Below are positions 45,266-56,124 of a stretch of 64,000 bases of DNA, one piece after another (positions within the stretch are counted from its first letter, which is position 1; every line of letters begins with the position of its first letter). The position numbers and the translations under genes were made by a program. The stretch spans positions 318,139,038 through 318,203,037 of the forward strand of contig OY992536.1 in NCBI GenBank assembly GCA_963921195.1, given 5' to 3'. The notes beneath the pieces were generated by a model that saw nothing but the letters and a program-made list of their open reading frames with translations, was not told the origin of the DNA and did not search any database. The DNA is from Pegoplata infirma. Taxonomy: Eukaryota; Arthropoda; Insecta; Diptera; Anthomyiidae.

Positions 45266-45399
45266 TGTTGAAAGGAATGTACGGAAAACTTTTGTCACAT
45301 GTTTTTGTGTCGTTAATGAATTTCTTCGATTCATTTCGAGTTTTTTTATAGATCGTTTTTCGATGACCCAACCATTTTCAATTTCGGTGCAACAAAATA

Positions 45400-45984
45400 A
45401 ACACAAATTTTCTTTGAATTACTACTACTATGCTATAAAATTTAAAAGGCGATAAATAAATTTCCTTAAATATATTTCTCACCATACTAATTTACATATT
45501 ATGATGATGAGTGTCCTAAAAACATAAACGAATATCAAAAACTCCATAAATAATTCATCAATTTATTATTTATCACTACAGGGCGGAACACAAGACCCAA
45601 AATGAAACAAAACAACAACAATGAACGAACGACATACTTTTAACAACAACATTTCACCCCAATTACTTTTATCGAATTTTTACATCTTAAACACTTGAAA
45701 ATCCCACCCTCCATGAAATATAAAAATAAAAAACATTTTAACAATAACAGCAACATGATGATGAGGATGATGATGAGAATGATGATGAGGATGATGATGT
45801 TGGTTAATGATATTGATGTACTCTCTGGTATCAAATACATTGATATTGTGGTTAAATCAAATAAATAATACCCCAAAAAGTATGTTCTAACTACCACCCT
45901 TCTTTGTTACTTTAAACAAACAGTTCTGGTAACTACACCATTTAAATATGGAAGTCAGATAATAAGAAATCTGAAAAGAATTAT
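45400..45984. other. Low-repeat stretch with a GATGAT tract
   Basis: A GATGAT/GATGAG microsatellite lies at 45756-45800; the hydrophobic minus-strand frame over it is a repeat artefact. ACAACAACA runs near 45612 and 45644. No gene supported. Confidence 0.45.
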
Positions 45985-47005
45985 ATAGCAGCACTGACTA
46001 AGGAGAGATATCGAGAGCTTTTAAAGTTTCCACCCTTACATCATCAGCGCTTTTTGATTGTCACACTTAATGTGTGTCAGATAAAAATACGATATATAAA
46101 TAAAAGAGTTAGTAAATTCAAATTAGACACAGCAGAACTTGGACTTAACCCTGAACTTTTCTGAATTTCATTAAGGATTTCTGGACTTTAAACATTAATC
46201 ACAACTTTTTTCAAAGTTTCTGATAAAAAATATGTGACTTAGCGAAGACGTCGATAGCTTTCGAAAGTTTCCATCCTTTTCTCATCAGCGCTTTTTGATT
46301 GCCACACTTATCGTTAGTGTATGTCAGATTAAAATACGCTATGTAAATAAAACTTCTCATAAAGAGAAAATGAGAGTTAGTAATTTCAAATTAGACTCGT
46401 CAGATCTTGGACTTGAAGCCTGCACGTTTCTGAATTTCAATTAGAATTTCTGAACTTCAAATATTAGTCACAATTTTTTTCAAAGTTTTTGAAAAAAATA
46501 TGTGACAACACAGACTTAGCAGAGACGTAGACAGCCTTCGAAAGCTTCCAATCTTCCATCATCAGCGCTTTTCGATTATAACACTTAATGTGTGTCCAAT
46601 TAAAATACGCTATATAAATAAAACTTTTCATTAAGAGAAAATGGGAATAAGTAATTTCGTATTCGGCTCAACAGAACTTGGACTTAAACACTGGATTTTT
46701 CTGAATTTCAATTAGGATTTCTTAAATTTTAATATTAATCACAACTGTTTTCAAAGTTTCTGAAAAAAACAATGTGACAACACAGACTTAGCAGAGACGT
46801 CGACAGCTGTCGAAAGTTTCATCAGCGCTTTTCGATTGCCACACTTATTGTGTGTCAGATTAAAATACGGTATATAAATAAAACTTCTCATTAAGACAAA
46901 ACGGATATTTGAAATTTCGCATTAGACTCGTCAGAACTTAGACTTGAACCCTGGAAATTTTTGAATTTCAATTAGGATTTCTGAACTTTGAATATTATGA
47001 TTCTT
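45985..47005 (+). repeat. Four-copy tandem repeat, unit about 265 bp
   Basis: Units start near 45985, 46228, 46500 and 46775 and share, in order, GACTTAGCAGAGACGT, TCATCAGCGCTTTT.GATTG, CACACTTAATGTGTGTCAG, AAATACGCTATATAAATAAA, GAACTTGGACTTGAACCCTG and GAATTTCAATTAGGATTTCT. The copies differ by substitutions and short indels, so the array is not young. No ORF. A cruciform-prone CACACTTAATGTGTG motif occurs once per unit. Confidence 0.85.
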
Positions 47006-47009
47006 AAAA

Positions 47010-47775
47010 CCGCTTTAATGATTTCCAAAATCTCTTCTTTGAAATAATAATTAAATTTTAAAACTGTTTTCTCAAATTCAATACGAAATGGTGTAAGTAC
47101 ATAACAATTTGGTGTTATCAGCCTTTTTTTAAAGTGGCTGGCTGACTGATACTAACTCTGACTACCACTTCGTAGTCGTTTCTCTCACAGAAGCCATTTA
47201 ACTTTATGAATTATTCCAAAGAAGAGAAAAGTAAAACAAAAGCAGCAGAATGTGAAATCTGTACCAGTAAAACATACATATAAAAATACATAAAGTATAA
47301 AATATCTAAACAGCGGTAACTTAACGAATTGTTAAGTGCTCCCTTGGGTAAAATATGTTTAATAATGTTCACTTAACACAGGCCACAGTACTACAAATTT
47401 ACACAGGCAGACAGACAGACAAACAGACAAACTCTTACACTTATTCATACGATGATAAAATAAACGAGAATATTAAATATTGCTTGTTAAAATTGCTATT
47501 GCACAGTGGATGGATTAGCAAACAAATTGGTGAAACTGGGTAGCACTTCGAGAAGTTTTCAAGAGGTTTTTGGCAAACTTTTATTTTCTTCGTAGTATCA
47601 TTTAGAATTTATGAACAACTTTAAACAAATTTACTCAGTTATAGAACTAAACTATTCATTGATGTAATTCGTAAAATGTCAATTGAAATTCGTAGATTCT
47701 TTTTACTTGTAATTCGCAAACTCCATTTGAAATTCATATACATATTTAATTTGAAAGCCAGACTTGAATCGAATT
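47010..47775. other. Low-repeat stretch, no gene seen
   Basis: Contains a CAGACAGACAGACAAACAGAC tract near 47406. No coding region or transposon end supported. Confidence 0.45.
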
Positions 47776-48624
47776 TCAATTGAAAAAAAAATCCTTAAAC
47801 TTTGACTCCTTTAATAGAGCTTGAGACGAACTTGCACTTAAACTAAATTTGAGTCAAATCCGATCATTATAAACCATGGCGTCCTTCAATCAGAATTTTG
47901 GATTTTTAGTAAACTTTTGGAAAATTTAAAACTTTGACCGAAAGGCTGCCGAAAGGCTGGTTTAAACTATCTGAGTTGCCAAAATTAAGTTTAAATTAAT
48001 GTTTGCCCCGAGCTTTATAAAAAAAAAAATTTTAAACGTAAGGAAAAACCGCCATTTTTGAAAAAAATGTCAAATGACGATATCTTGAAAACCGTTCGAC
48101 CGATATATATATTCAATCGAATTAAATTAACCCGCGGCGCACTGTGGTCAATATTTTGAGATAGCGGCCAAAACTCCTTTTGGTTTTTGTTCTCCGATTT
48201 TAAAGTTATTAGACTCATATGAAAGTAGACAGTAGTAAACCTCTGGAGCCAAAAAATTAGAACTCTATTTCAACTATTTCACTGAGAACAGGGTGGTCCA
48301 AAATGGGATTTTTCAGAATTTAGTAAATTTATGATATTTTTAGTTAATTTTTAAAGTTTAAATGATCATAACTTTTTTGTTTTTCAAGATTTTTGGACGA
48401 AATAAATTTTGGGTTGTAACTTAACTTACTTACCTATTACTGGTAAAAAAATTGAAGCTCTACTGTTTTCAGAACAATTTAAATTTTTTTTTTAAGTAAG
48501 GTCAAATTTATCGGAAATTTCCTACTTCATAGAGCACAACTCCTGTGAGTCAAGCTGAGTCAAAACACAAATTTACTATTTTGTAGTCCTAACTCTCCCC
48601 TACATTCCTATATATACATGTCCA

Positions 48625-49736
48625 TTAGAGTGTCCCTTATTTTGGAAATGTTGGAAATCTTGAGACGGTACCCGCTCATTTTTTTCCTTTTGACTTAAAA
48701 ATAACTCAGGAAAAATTTTACGCCCCTAGGACCACGCCTTCCCTACGCGACGGGGCCTTAAAGAGCGGGGCCTAAAAAATCATTTTTCCATACAAACCAA
48801 AAAATTTTTTTTTTTATTTTTAATTTTTTTGTTATTAATTATTATATTACTTGGTTTGCTTATTCACGACAAAAAATTTGATTTTGGAGGGATAAGTCTT
48901 TCAGCGCTAAAAAATTTTTCGCAAAAAAAAAATTTGGGCGGCCGGGGTCCTACAGTAAAAAATTTTTAAAAAATATTTTTTTTTAGTTTTGACCAGCAAC
49001 GGTTTTAGTTGCTATGTTGCTTTAAATGATATATATTCCAAAAAAAAAATTATTCATATCTGTGACATCTTTATCTTTTTCGAAAAAAAAAATTTTGAGC
49101 CGTAGGAATCCTACGGTAAAAAATTTTTAAAAAATATTTTTTTTTAGTTTTGAAAAGCAATGGTTTTAGTTTTTATGTTGTTTTTAATGATATATATTCC
49201 AAAAAAAATATTATTCATATTTGTGACATTTTTATCGTGTATCGAAAAAAATCATCAATGCATTTTTTACACTTTTTTAGAACACGATTAAGATGTCACA
49301 GATACAAAAAATATTTTTTTATGAATATATATCATTTAAAGCAACATAGCAGCTAAAACCGTTGCTGGTCAAAACTAAAAAAAAATATTTTTTAAAAATT
49401 TTTTACTGTAGGACCCCGGCGGCTCAAAATTTTTTTTTGCGAAAATTTTTTTAGCGCTGAAAGACTTATCCCACCAAAATCAAATTTTTTGTTGTGAATA
49501 AGCAAACCAAGTAATATAATAAATAATAACAAAAAAATTAAAAATCAAAAAAAAAATTTTTTGGTTTGTATGGAAAAATGATTTTTTAGGCCCCGCTCTT
49601 TAAGGGCCCGTCGCGTAGGGAAGGCGTGGTCCTAGGGGCGTAAAATTTTTCCTGAGTTATTTTTAAGTCAAAAGGAAAAAAATGAGCGGGTACCGTCTCA
49701 AGATTTCCAACATTTCCAAAATAAGGGACACTCTAA
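48625..49736. mobile_element. 1.1-kb fold-back element with arms of about 450 bp
   Basis: Starts TTAGAGTGTCCCTTATTTTG and ends with the complement, flanked by TGTCCA (48619-48624, 49737-49742). Arms include GGACCACGCCTTCCCTACGC and its partner at 49612. The centre (about 49080-49270) holds a partial extra copy of the inner arm, giving three copies of the TAAAAAATTTTTAAAAAATA block. No coding region. Confidence 0.85.
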
Positions 49737-50000
49737 TGTCCATGCATCGGGACTGCACTTTTTGAGCTACAGCAATTTTTCTGACCCAAGGTAAGATATT
49801 CGGTACAAATGCTCGTCATATTTTTTGAGAAGTTATTTGTATGTGAAAGTGACTATTATGCATATATTTTGATGAAATTTTGTACAAGAGTTCTTATTGA
49901 CCCAAAAAATAATTCTGTTGAAATTAGGAGAAGTTGGCCCATATTCGGACCTAGTCCACATAGAAGGGTGTATCAAAATTTTGACAAAAAGGACAATAGA

Positions 50001-50296
50001 ACTCTCAAATTATGTGGTATCTGGCAATTCATTTGGAAAAGGTAAAAAATTATTTTATTGCCATCTAATATTACATAACTTAAATACATGAAAATTGCAA
50101 ATAAATTTAAAACCAATGGAAATAACTGGTAAAACCAAGTACCTGTTAACTCTCAAATTATGTGGTATCTAGCAATTCATTTGGAAAAGGTAAAAAAGAT
50201 TTTATTGCCATCTAATATTACACAACTTAAATACTTGAAAATTGCAAATAAATTTAAAACCAATGGAAATAGCTGGAAAAACCAAGTACCTGTTAT
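50001..50296 (+). repeat. Tandem duplication, unit about 149 bp
   Basis: ACTCTCAAATTATGTGGTAT at 50001 recurs at 50150, and the following sequence (TTTGGAAAAGGTAAAAAA, AAACCAATGGAAATA, ACCAAGTACCTGTTA) is repeated with few changes. It lies in the loop of the fold-back complex. Confidence 0.9.
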
Positions 50297-50313
50297 ATTA
50301 TGTTTATGTACTA

Positions 50314-51306
50314 CACTCAAAAAAAAGAAGAAACCTAAACTTTGGAAAATTTTTCTTCAAAATAGTTTATAAATTTTCCCACAATTAAGTTAAAATTAAC
50401 CAAAAGTTGGGAAATTTTCCTAACTTTTAGGAAAATATTTTAGTTCATGGACTGTTAAATAGGCCATAATTTTCCTTAAATAGAATTCCCTAATACGTGG
50501 AAGAAATTCTTACCGCCAAAAAAATTTTCCCTAAATAATTGAAAAAAAAATCTTTATTTTTAAGACATATTTCTTAAAACAAAATTTAGTTCAAAAAATT
50601 CAGTTTTAGGACGTAATTTACTACCAGTTAGTTCATCATATTTATCTTCTTTAATTTGAGCAAGTTTTTTCCACAAGTTTAGTAAATTTTTCATAACTTG
50701 AAATTGTTTTGTTGATTTATTTTTTTTCATGCTTGCTTGTAGTTCACATTTCGTTTATTATTTGTAGTACATGAATACAAAAGGTTTGATCTTGTATAAC
50801 AAGTAATAAATTTAATATTTACATTTTTTTCTACACATGTATGTGTTAGAAAAAAACATAATATTTTAATCACAACAAAGACCTTGGCTTTGTCGTGTTT
50901 TCCCATAGTCTGGGAACAAACGTCAAGTACAAAGTTGTTGTTGTAATTTAACTAAAAAAACTAATTAAATTTATTACTTGTCTTTAAGAAACAAACCTTT
51001 CTTTATATTTCTAATAAAATATGTACCCAATGAGAATTATGTATGTATTCACATGCTATTCTATAAATAAACCATTAAAAAAATATAAAATTAAATAATT
51101 TTTAGGAAAAATTTCCTAATCAGAAATGTTTTTTTAACCAAAAAAATGGAAAATTTTTTCCCATTTTCTAGTTCAAATTTGTCCATATTTTAAAGAAAAA
51201 TATGGACTAAAAAGTAGGAATACATGGTAATGGAGCTAAATCATTATCAATTTTCCTTGGATTTAGTTAGTTTTCCCATTTTTTAGTTAGTTTTTTTTTC
51301 TGAGTG
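50314..51306. mobile_element. TA-target TIR element Q (CACTCAAAA / CACTCAGAAAA ends)
   Basis: Left end CACTCAAAAAAAAGAAGAAA, right end complement of CACTCAGAAAAAAAAACTAA, flanked by TA (50312-50313, 51307-51308). Subterminal regions repeat GGAAAATTTT and AGTTAGTTTTCCCA motifs. The interior carries a 56-codon ORF on the minus strand (50560-50730). Confidence 0.8.
50560..50730 (-). CDS. Small ORF in element Q, 56 aa, unknown function
   Basis: From ATG at 50730 to TAA at 50560. The product begins MKKNKSTKQFQVMKNLLNLW, continues KKLAQIKEDKYDELTGSKLR and ends PKTEFFELNFVLRNMS. The composition (mixed charged and hydrophobic, W, Y, few long homopolymer runs) is unlike the surrounding random A/T-rich DNA. 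The frame is also open for 8 codons upstream of the ATG, so it could be the last exon of a larger gene. AATAAA (50558-50553) follows the stop almost at once. No family is recognised. Confidence 0.4.
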   Translation of the reverse strand: MKKNKSTKQFQVMKNLLNLWKKLAQIKEDKYDELTGSKLRPKTEFFELNFVLRNMS

Positions 51307-51308
51307 TA

Positions 51309-51947
51309 GTTTAAAGATTATAATTTGTTTCTAATTTTAGTATAAATTTCTATTAATACATTTAAATAAAATATATGTGCACTTTAAATCAATAGTAAAA
51401 GTTTACTTAAAATTTTATCGATGTTGTGTTCTGTATATAATATATCCAAATGGTATTGATATTGTTGGGAATTTCAGTGTTATTTCTCAGTTTAATCCTC
51501 AAAAGAATTAGCTTTCTTCCAAAAAAACCAACCTTTGGCCCCTGTGAATATTGAGACTAAATAAATGTCAGGGGCCAAATGTTGGCATTTTCTGACCAAA
51601 ATTAAGTTTATGAATAATAAATAAGTATTGGTTGTAAAATACGATTGAAAAAAATAAGAAATTATAAAAAAAATACCTATTTAAAATGTCAAAATATTTA
51701 ACTTTTACATGGAAATTCAACAAAAAAATTAAAATGCATTTTTAACTCCACATTACTTACGTTCCAATCAGTCGATTTTTACGTTTGAACACGCAAATTG
51801 AAGCTTAAAGTCCCTCCTATTGAACAAAACAAATTGCGTAAAAAAATACCAATCCGGTCAAAAGTTATAGAGTTTTGACCGCTATCTCGCGAAATTGACC
51901 ACTGTGCGGCGCCCGGCGGTGAAAGTTTGAGATCTTTTTGAATAAAA
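51309..51947. other. AT-rich DNA, part of the fold-back complex
   Basis: No gene. The section 51760-51930 pairs with 48100-48260. An imperfect TTTGGCCCCTGTG / CAGGGGCCAAATG pair lies at 51533-51582. Confidence 0.45.
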
Positions 51948-52629
51948 ACAAGTGGGAGTGTTAAATTCGGCTTTGCCGAATCTATAATACCCTCTAACAT
52001 GTAAAAAAAATTAAAAAAAAAATTGCAGGGGCGTTTGTCTTTTTTTTTTGGGGGGAGGGGGGTCAGTAGGGGACATTGGGGGACACATAAACCCATGCGG
52101 AAAACGTTTAAAAGTTTATTTATTATGCTTTTTGAGCTTAAGTAACACAATCTTATCATTATTTAAAAACTTTTTTAATATCCACGCCCACAAAAAGAGG
52201 GCGGCAAAAAAACGATTTTTTTATATCCTAAGTCCAACTGCAGGACCTTGAACTTTTTCTGACATCAAATTGTATCATTTGCTTAACAAAAATACAAAAA
52301 AAAACTGTGAAAATAAGGCGTTTTTCAGAGGTTAGTTAAGTTCTTCAAGGGGGAACTTTTTTCCCCCCAGTCCGATTTTGCCCATTTACTTAAACTGCCT
52401 AGGACCACAAGACACATTCCTGCCAAACTTAAGGAGTCTATCCCTTTTATTTTGGACTGCATCGTGTCTTATACAGACGGACGGACATACGGACATTCTA
52501 GAAAATACTTAGAATCGATCATAGATCAATAATATATATACTTTATGGGGTCCCCGACCGATATTTCTATGCATTACAAACGGAATGACAAAGTGAGTAT
52601 ACCCCCATACTGTAGTTGGAGGGTATAAA
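51948..52629 (-). mobile_element. DINE-1-like element (copy I)
   Basis: Minus orientation. Starts ACAAGTGGGAGTGTTAAATTC, TTCGGCTTTGCCGAATC, a T9G6 run near 52040, GACGGACGGACATACGG near 52476, core ATATACTTTATGGGGTCC, and ends ATACCCCCATACTGTAGTTG. Collinear with copies A and B. Confidence 0.85.
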
Positions 52630-52784
52630 AAACTATATCTTTCGACACATCATACTTATTAATTTTAATGTGCTGAATACGAATGTCAAAGAATTTTTAA
52701 AATCGGTCGAACGGTTTTCGAGATATTGTTATTTGAAATATGCAAAAATGGCGGTTTTTCCTACATTCTAGAAAATAAAAAAAA

Positions 52785-53425
52785 ATAAATCTCAAAATTT
52801 CTTACCCTTGACCCTTTCAAAGAGCTTGACGCAATCTTTCGTTCAAAATTAATTTGAGCCAAATCCGATCATTCTGATCCGTGGCCACCTTCGTTCAAAA
52901 TTTTGGTTTTTTTACAACATTTTCACCAAAAACTCTAAACTTTGATGGAAGGGCGCCATGGATTAAAATGGTCTAATTTGGCTCTATAAAATAGTTAACA
53001 GAAACAAAATTTTAAGATTTTTTTAAAAAATTTCTTGAACGTAGGAAAAAACCGCGATTTTGTGAAATTTTATGACAAATTTCAAATGGCGATATCTCAA
53101 AAATCATTCGACCGATTAAAGATATTTTTTGATATTTGTATTCAGCATGCCAAAATTAATAAAAGTTATGTATCGCGAGATATTTTTAATATATTTTTTT
53201 TTTCTATAATTTTGGTGGAAATTTTCCAAAAATGTAAATCTTTAATTAAAGGTCGCCACCGGTTAAAATGATCGGATTTGGCTCAAATTAATTTTGAATG
53301 AAAGATTGTGGCAAGCTCTTTGAATGGGTCAAAGGTAAGAAATTTTGAGATTTTTGTTTTTAAATTTCTAGAGCGTAGGAAAAACCGCCATTTTATGCAA
53401 ATTTCAAATAGCGATATCTCGAAAA
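52785..53425. repeat. Inverted repeat pair within the fold-back complex
   Basis: AAAATTTCTTACCCTTGACC and AATTTGAGCCAAATCCGATC near 52793-52870 recur inverted at 53265-53350 (GATCGGATTTGGCTCAAATT, GGTAAGAAATTTTGAGAT). A related single arm is at 47790-47880. The interior is A/T-rich without ORF. Confidence 0.7.
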
Positions 53426-53921
53426 CTGTTTGACTGATTTTAAGAAATAGTTTTTTTATTTTAGTTAGTTTTTTTATTTTTATACCCTACACCACTCTGT
53501 GGTACAGGTTATAATGACTTTGTGCTGATGTTTGTAACTACCCGAAATATTGGTCCTAAGTAGACCCACTTTTAAGTATGCCGATCGACTCACAAGGGAA
53601 GTATCTCAACCCTTATAAACCGATTTGCCTGAAACTTAAAATATATATAAAAGAGACAATTTTAAGCTTGGGGTGTCTCGGCTTTTCGGCCATATCAGTG
53701 TTTCAAAATTTCGTTGTCCCCTTATAAAACAAAGTGGAACTCCGGGAAAATTTCGATAACTCTCGAACTAACAGGAATATCCTCTAGAGCAAAAATATGT
53801 GTTGACCTAAATTTAATTAAGATTATTTCGTATTCATATGGACAACGTAGCTCTATGTCTTCATATAAATACCCCCCAAAATTTACACATTTTCATGAAA
53901 AAAGTATATAACGAAGCCACA

Positions 53922-54593
53922 CCCAGGAAAATTTTTTAGAACCGATTCCGATAACACTTGTTCTAGAACAGGTTCTTCGGTAATCAAACACTATTACACT
54001 TTAATTATTCAGAACAAGTTAAGTGAATATTATTGTGAAACTTGTTCTATGCAATCTAAATTTCATAACATTTTCGTTCTCAGGAATTTCGTGTTTTTTC
54101 AAAAAACACGAAATTCTATGAAAATATCAGGATATAATCGTGAAAATTGTTGATACGAAGGTAAGTAAATTAAATTTTGATTGTCTGGGTCGGGACAAAT
54201 ACTAATATAATAATGTTTTTCATTTTTGTTTGCAGAAAATCCCTGTTCTGGGGTATCTTTATTGCAAGGCCCAAAATGCAATTTTGGATGCGAAAAAGGA
54301 TGATGTGCGTTAAAAAAAATTAATATACGATGTCATATAGGATTATCTTTATTTTTTTTTAATAAATTAATGCAATTCAAAATATTTCTTTAATTCTCAT
54401 TTTTGTTCTAAATATTACTTCTAGAACCGATTCCGAAGAACAAAAATGTGTTCCAATTTTGCTTACAAACACCTGTTGCTTTTGGGACAATCCCTTTATA
54501 AAAAGAATCGGTGTTGCACAAGAATTAGAACAGGTTCTAGGGAAGTATAAGTTGTTCCACAATCAGTTCTTTGCAACCGAAAATTTTGCTGGG
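53922..54593. mobile_element. TIR element U (CCCAGSAAAATTTT ends) with spliced ORF
   Basis: Left end CCCAGGAAAATTTTTTAG and right end complement of CCCAGCAAAATTTTCGG. Subterminal AGAACCGATTCCGA and GAACAGGTTCT motifs occur on both sides. The target duplication is short (CAC or ACAC) and not certain. The middle has two exons on the plus strand (54122-54313) and a poly(A) signal. Confidence 0.65.
54122..54313 (+). pseudogene. Two-exon C-terminal gene fragment in element U, unknown function
   Basis: Exon a (54122-54160) reads KYQDIIVKIVDTK and ends ACGAAG before GTAAGTAAAT. The intron is 75 bp (54161-54235) and ends TTTTTGTTTGCAG. Exon b (54236-54313) continues in phase 0 as KIPVLGYLYCKAQNAILDAK, KDDVR and stop TAA. 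AATAAA lies at 54361-54366, 48 bp past the stop. A TGA directly precedes exon a in this frame, and a short hairpin (CGTGTTTTTTCAAAAAACACG at about 54088-54108) sits upstream, so the 5' part of the gene is missing. No family is recognised. Splice and poly(A) signals together make chance unlikely. Confidence 0.5.
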
Positions 54594-55532
54594 CACTTTT
54601 ACATGGTTATGCCACCGTTGGATAGCCATTAAAAAAAACTTTCTTCTCATACGTAAACAACATATAGTTTCTTAGAAAGAAATGGCTGAAAAATAAAAAA
54701 AAAACTATTTTTTCGCCATTTTTTGACCCATGTTTTGAACGCCTAAATCCCCAATATGGCCGATAAGCCGACCAACCCCAACCTTAGAATTGTCTCTTTT
54801 GTATATATTTTACGTTTCATGTAAATCGGTTCATAAGGGTTGAGATACTTCCCTTGTCAGAATAAATTTTTAAGTCATTCTAGCGATTTCCGTCCGTCTG
54901 TCCGTCCGTCCATGTAAACGTTGTAAACGTTGTAATTATCAATCGATTTGGCTGAAACTTGAAACTTAAGCTTCGTTTGGCCTAAGGACGAAGCCTTAGG
55001 CCATGTTTAGACCTAGCCCCCATACAAAGGTCCGCTTTATTTCGGCACAAATGACTCTAATAACCGTATTATAAAAGATATCCTTTCGAAATTTGGCAGG
55101 TAAACGTGTTTTGTATTTAGCAATCACCATTCCGAATTTAAAATGAATCGGACCAGTTCTTCTTGTAGCTCCCATACAAACCACCTTCCCGATATTCACA
55201 TAAATCTGTCAAATTTCATGAAAATAGAAAATATTTTATTAAAATTTTGTTTGTGTGTGTTTGACGCATTCTACCTTATCAAATCTGATTATAATCGGAC
55301 TATTTTTGGACTTAGGCCCCATATAAAAATTTCGCCCGATATTCAGTTAAAGCGGTTTATTGGCAACAAGTAGAAGCCTATTTCACTCACATTTGGTTTG
55401 TGAGTGTTTTTTACACTTATAAAATATTTGACAAAAATTGGTCCATGTTTAAACTTTTAACCCATTTTCCGGTAAACACTGGTGTAGGGTATTATATGGT
55501 CGGTCTTGACCGACTATAACTTTCTTACTTGT

Positions 55533-55964
55533 TTTTTCTAAAAATTTTCAAAAATCCAAAACTTTGATCGTCGGCGATCTGTGTACTTTTTTAATTTCCT
55601 TAAAAAATGGTCTAATAACACTGTGCAACAAGATTTTGTATCTTGGGACGGGACCACAAAAATTAAAGTATACCAATAGTAAACCAAAACCCCTGAAGGG
55701 TTTTGAAATCTTATCTCAAGTTAATTTTTATGGTCAACTGAAGTTTTCAATTTTTTTTCAAAGGCGTTTTGAATAAGTCAAAAAAAGTATTAAATCCAAT
55801 TCTGTGGTAAATAATGTTAAAAGATGTCTTCAGTAAAATTTGATGGTGGTTCTTTTCTTGGAACATATTACCCTCTATCTCCCATTTTTAGGGGTTATTT
55901 TGGTCCTTTTCTAAAATTTCTAAAAAATGTTCTTCAAACATTTTCTGCATCAAAATAAGTCTAA
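55533..55964. other. AT-rich DNA, no gene seen
   Basis: A 70-codon plus frame at 55564-55776 has no recognisable motif and lies next to fold-back-like sequence; not supported as a gene. Confidence 0.4.
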
Positions 55965-56120
55965 TTCACGTTGGAGTCGTTCTACGGGAGACCTGTTAGC
56001 GTTTCTTACGGAATGTTAGTGTCGATCTATATAGCAATTTGGTGAGAGTAAAGTAGTGGCTTCGGATATTTCCAAGGCATTAAATCATGTGTAGTACGAC
56101 TACACTCGTACAGAACCTCC
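55965..56120 (+). pseudogene. LINE RT remnant (RSTGDLLAFLTE)
   Basis: Plus strand reads SNSRWSRSTGDLLAFLTE, stop, CRSI, stop, FGESKVVASDISKALNHV. This matches the RT block GFR..RSTGDLLAFLTE...VVALDISKAFDRVWH, where the first catalytic Asp lies in A.DISKAF. It has two in-frame stops and ends before the YADD block. Confidence 0.7.
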
Positions 56121-56124
56121 AAAA

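Larger units (their letters stand above)
47780..52960. mobile_element. Large fold-back complex T
   Basis: The left arm at about 47790-48260 (AGAGCTTGAGACGAACTTGC, CGATATCTTGAAAACCGTTC, GGCGCACTGTGGTCAATATT) pairs with the right arm split between about 51870-51920 (GAAATTGACCACTGTGCGGC) and 52680-52960 (GAACGGTTTTCGAGATATTG, AAAGAGCTTGACGCAATC). Between and within the arms lie 48625-49736, 50314-51306 and a DINE copy (51948-52629). Exact ends are unknown. Confidence 0.5.
53593..54856. mobile_element. CAAGGGAAG-family element, copy 3
   Basis: Ends CAAGGGAAGTATCTCAACCC and complement, TCA duplication (53590-53592, 54857-54859). It includes the GGGGTGTCTCGGCTT block and its inverted partner. It is split by element U (53922-54593). 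Confidence 0.85.
53480..55532 (+). mobile_element. DINE-II element, copy B, interrupted
   Basis: Start TATACCCTACACCACTCTGT, then GTTTGTAACTACCCGAAATA, a break at 53593 by the CAAGGGAAG element, resumption at 54857 with TTTTTAAGTCATTCTAGCGA and a GTCCGTCTGTCC tract, end GGTCGGTCTTGACCGACTAT and TTACTTGTTTT. Collinear with 12868-13646. Confidence 0.8.

Noticed and set aside
45640..45897. Hydrophobic minus-strand ORF with possible membrane segment
   Set aside because: The isoleucine/leucine run is the translation of a GATGAT microsatellite; the flanks lack gene signals.
47355..47543. Small plus ORF containing RQTDKQTNSYTYSYDDKINE
   Set aside because: Its start is read from a CAGACAGACAAA microsatellite and there is no supporting signal.
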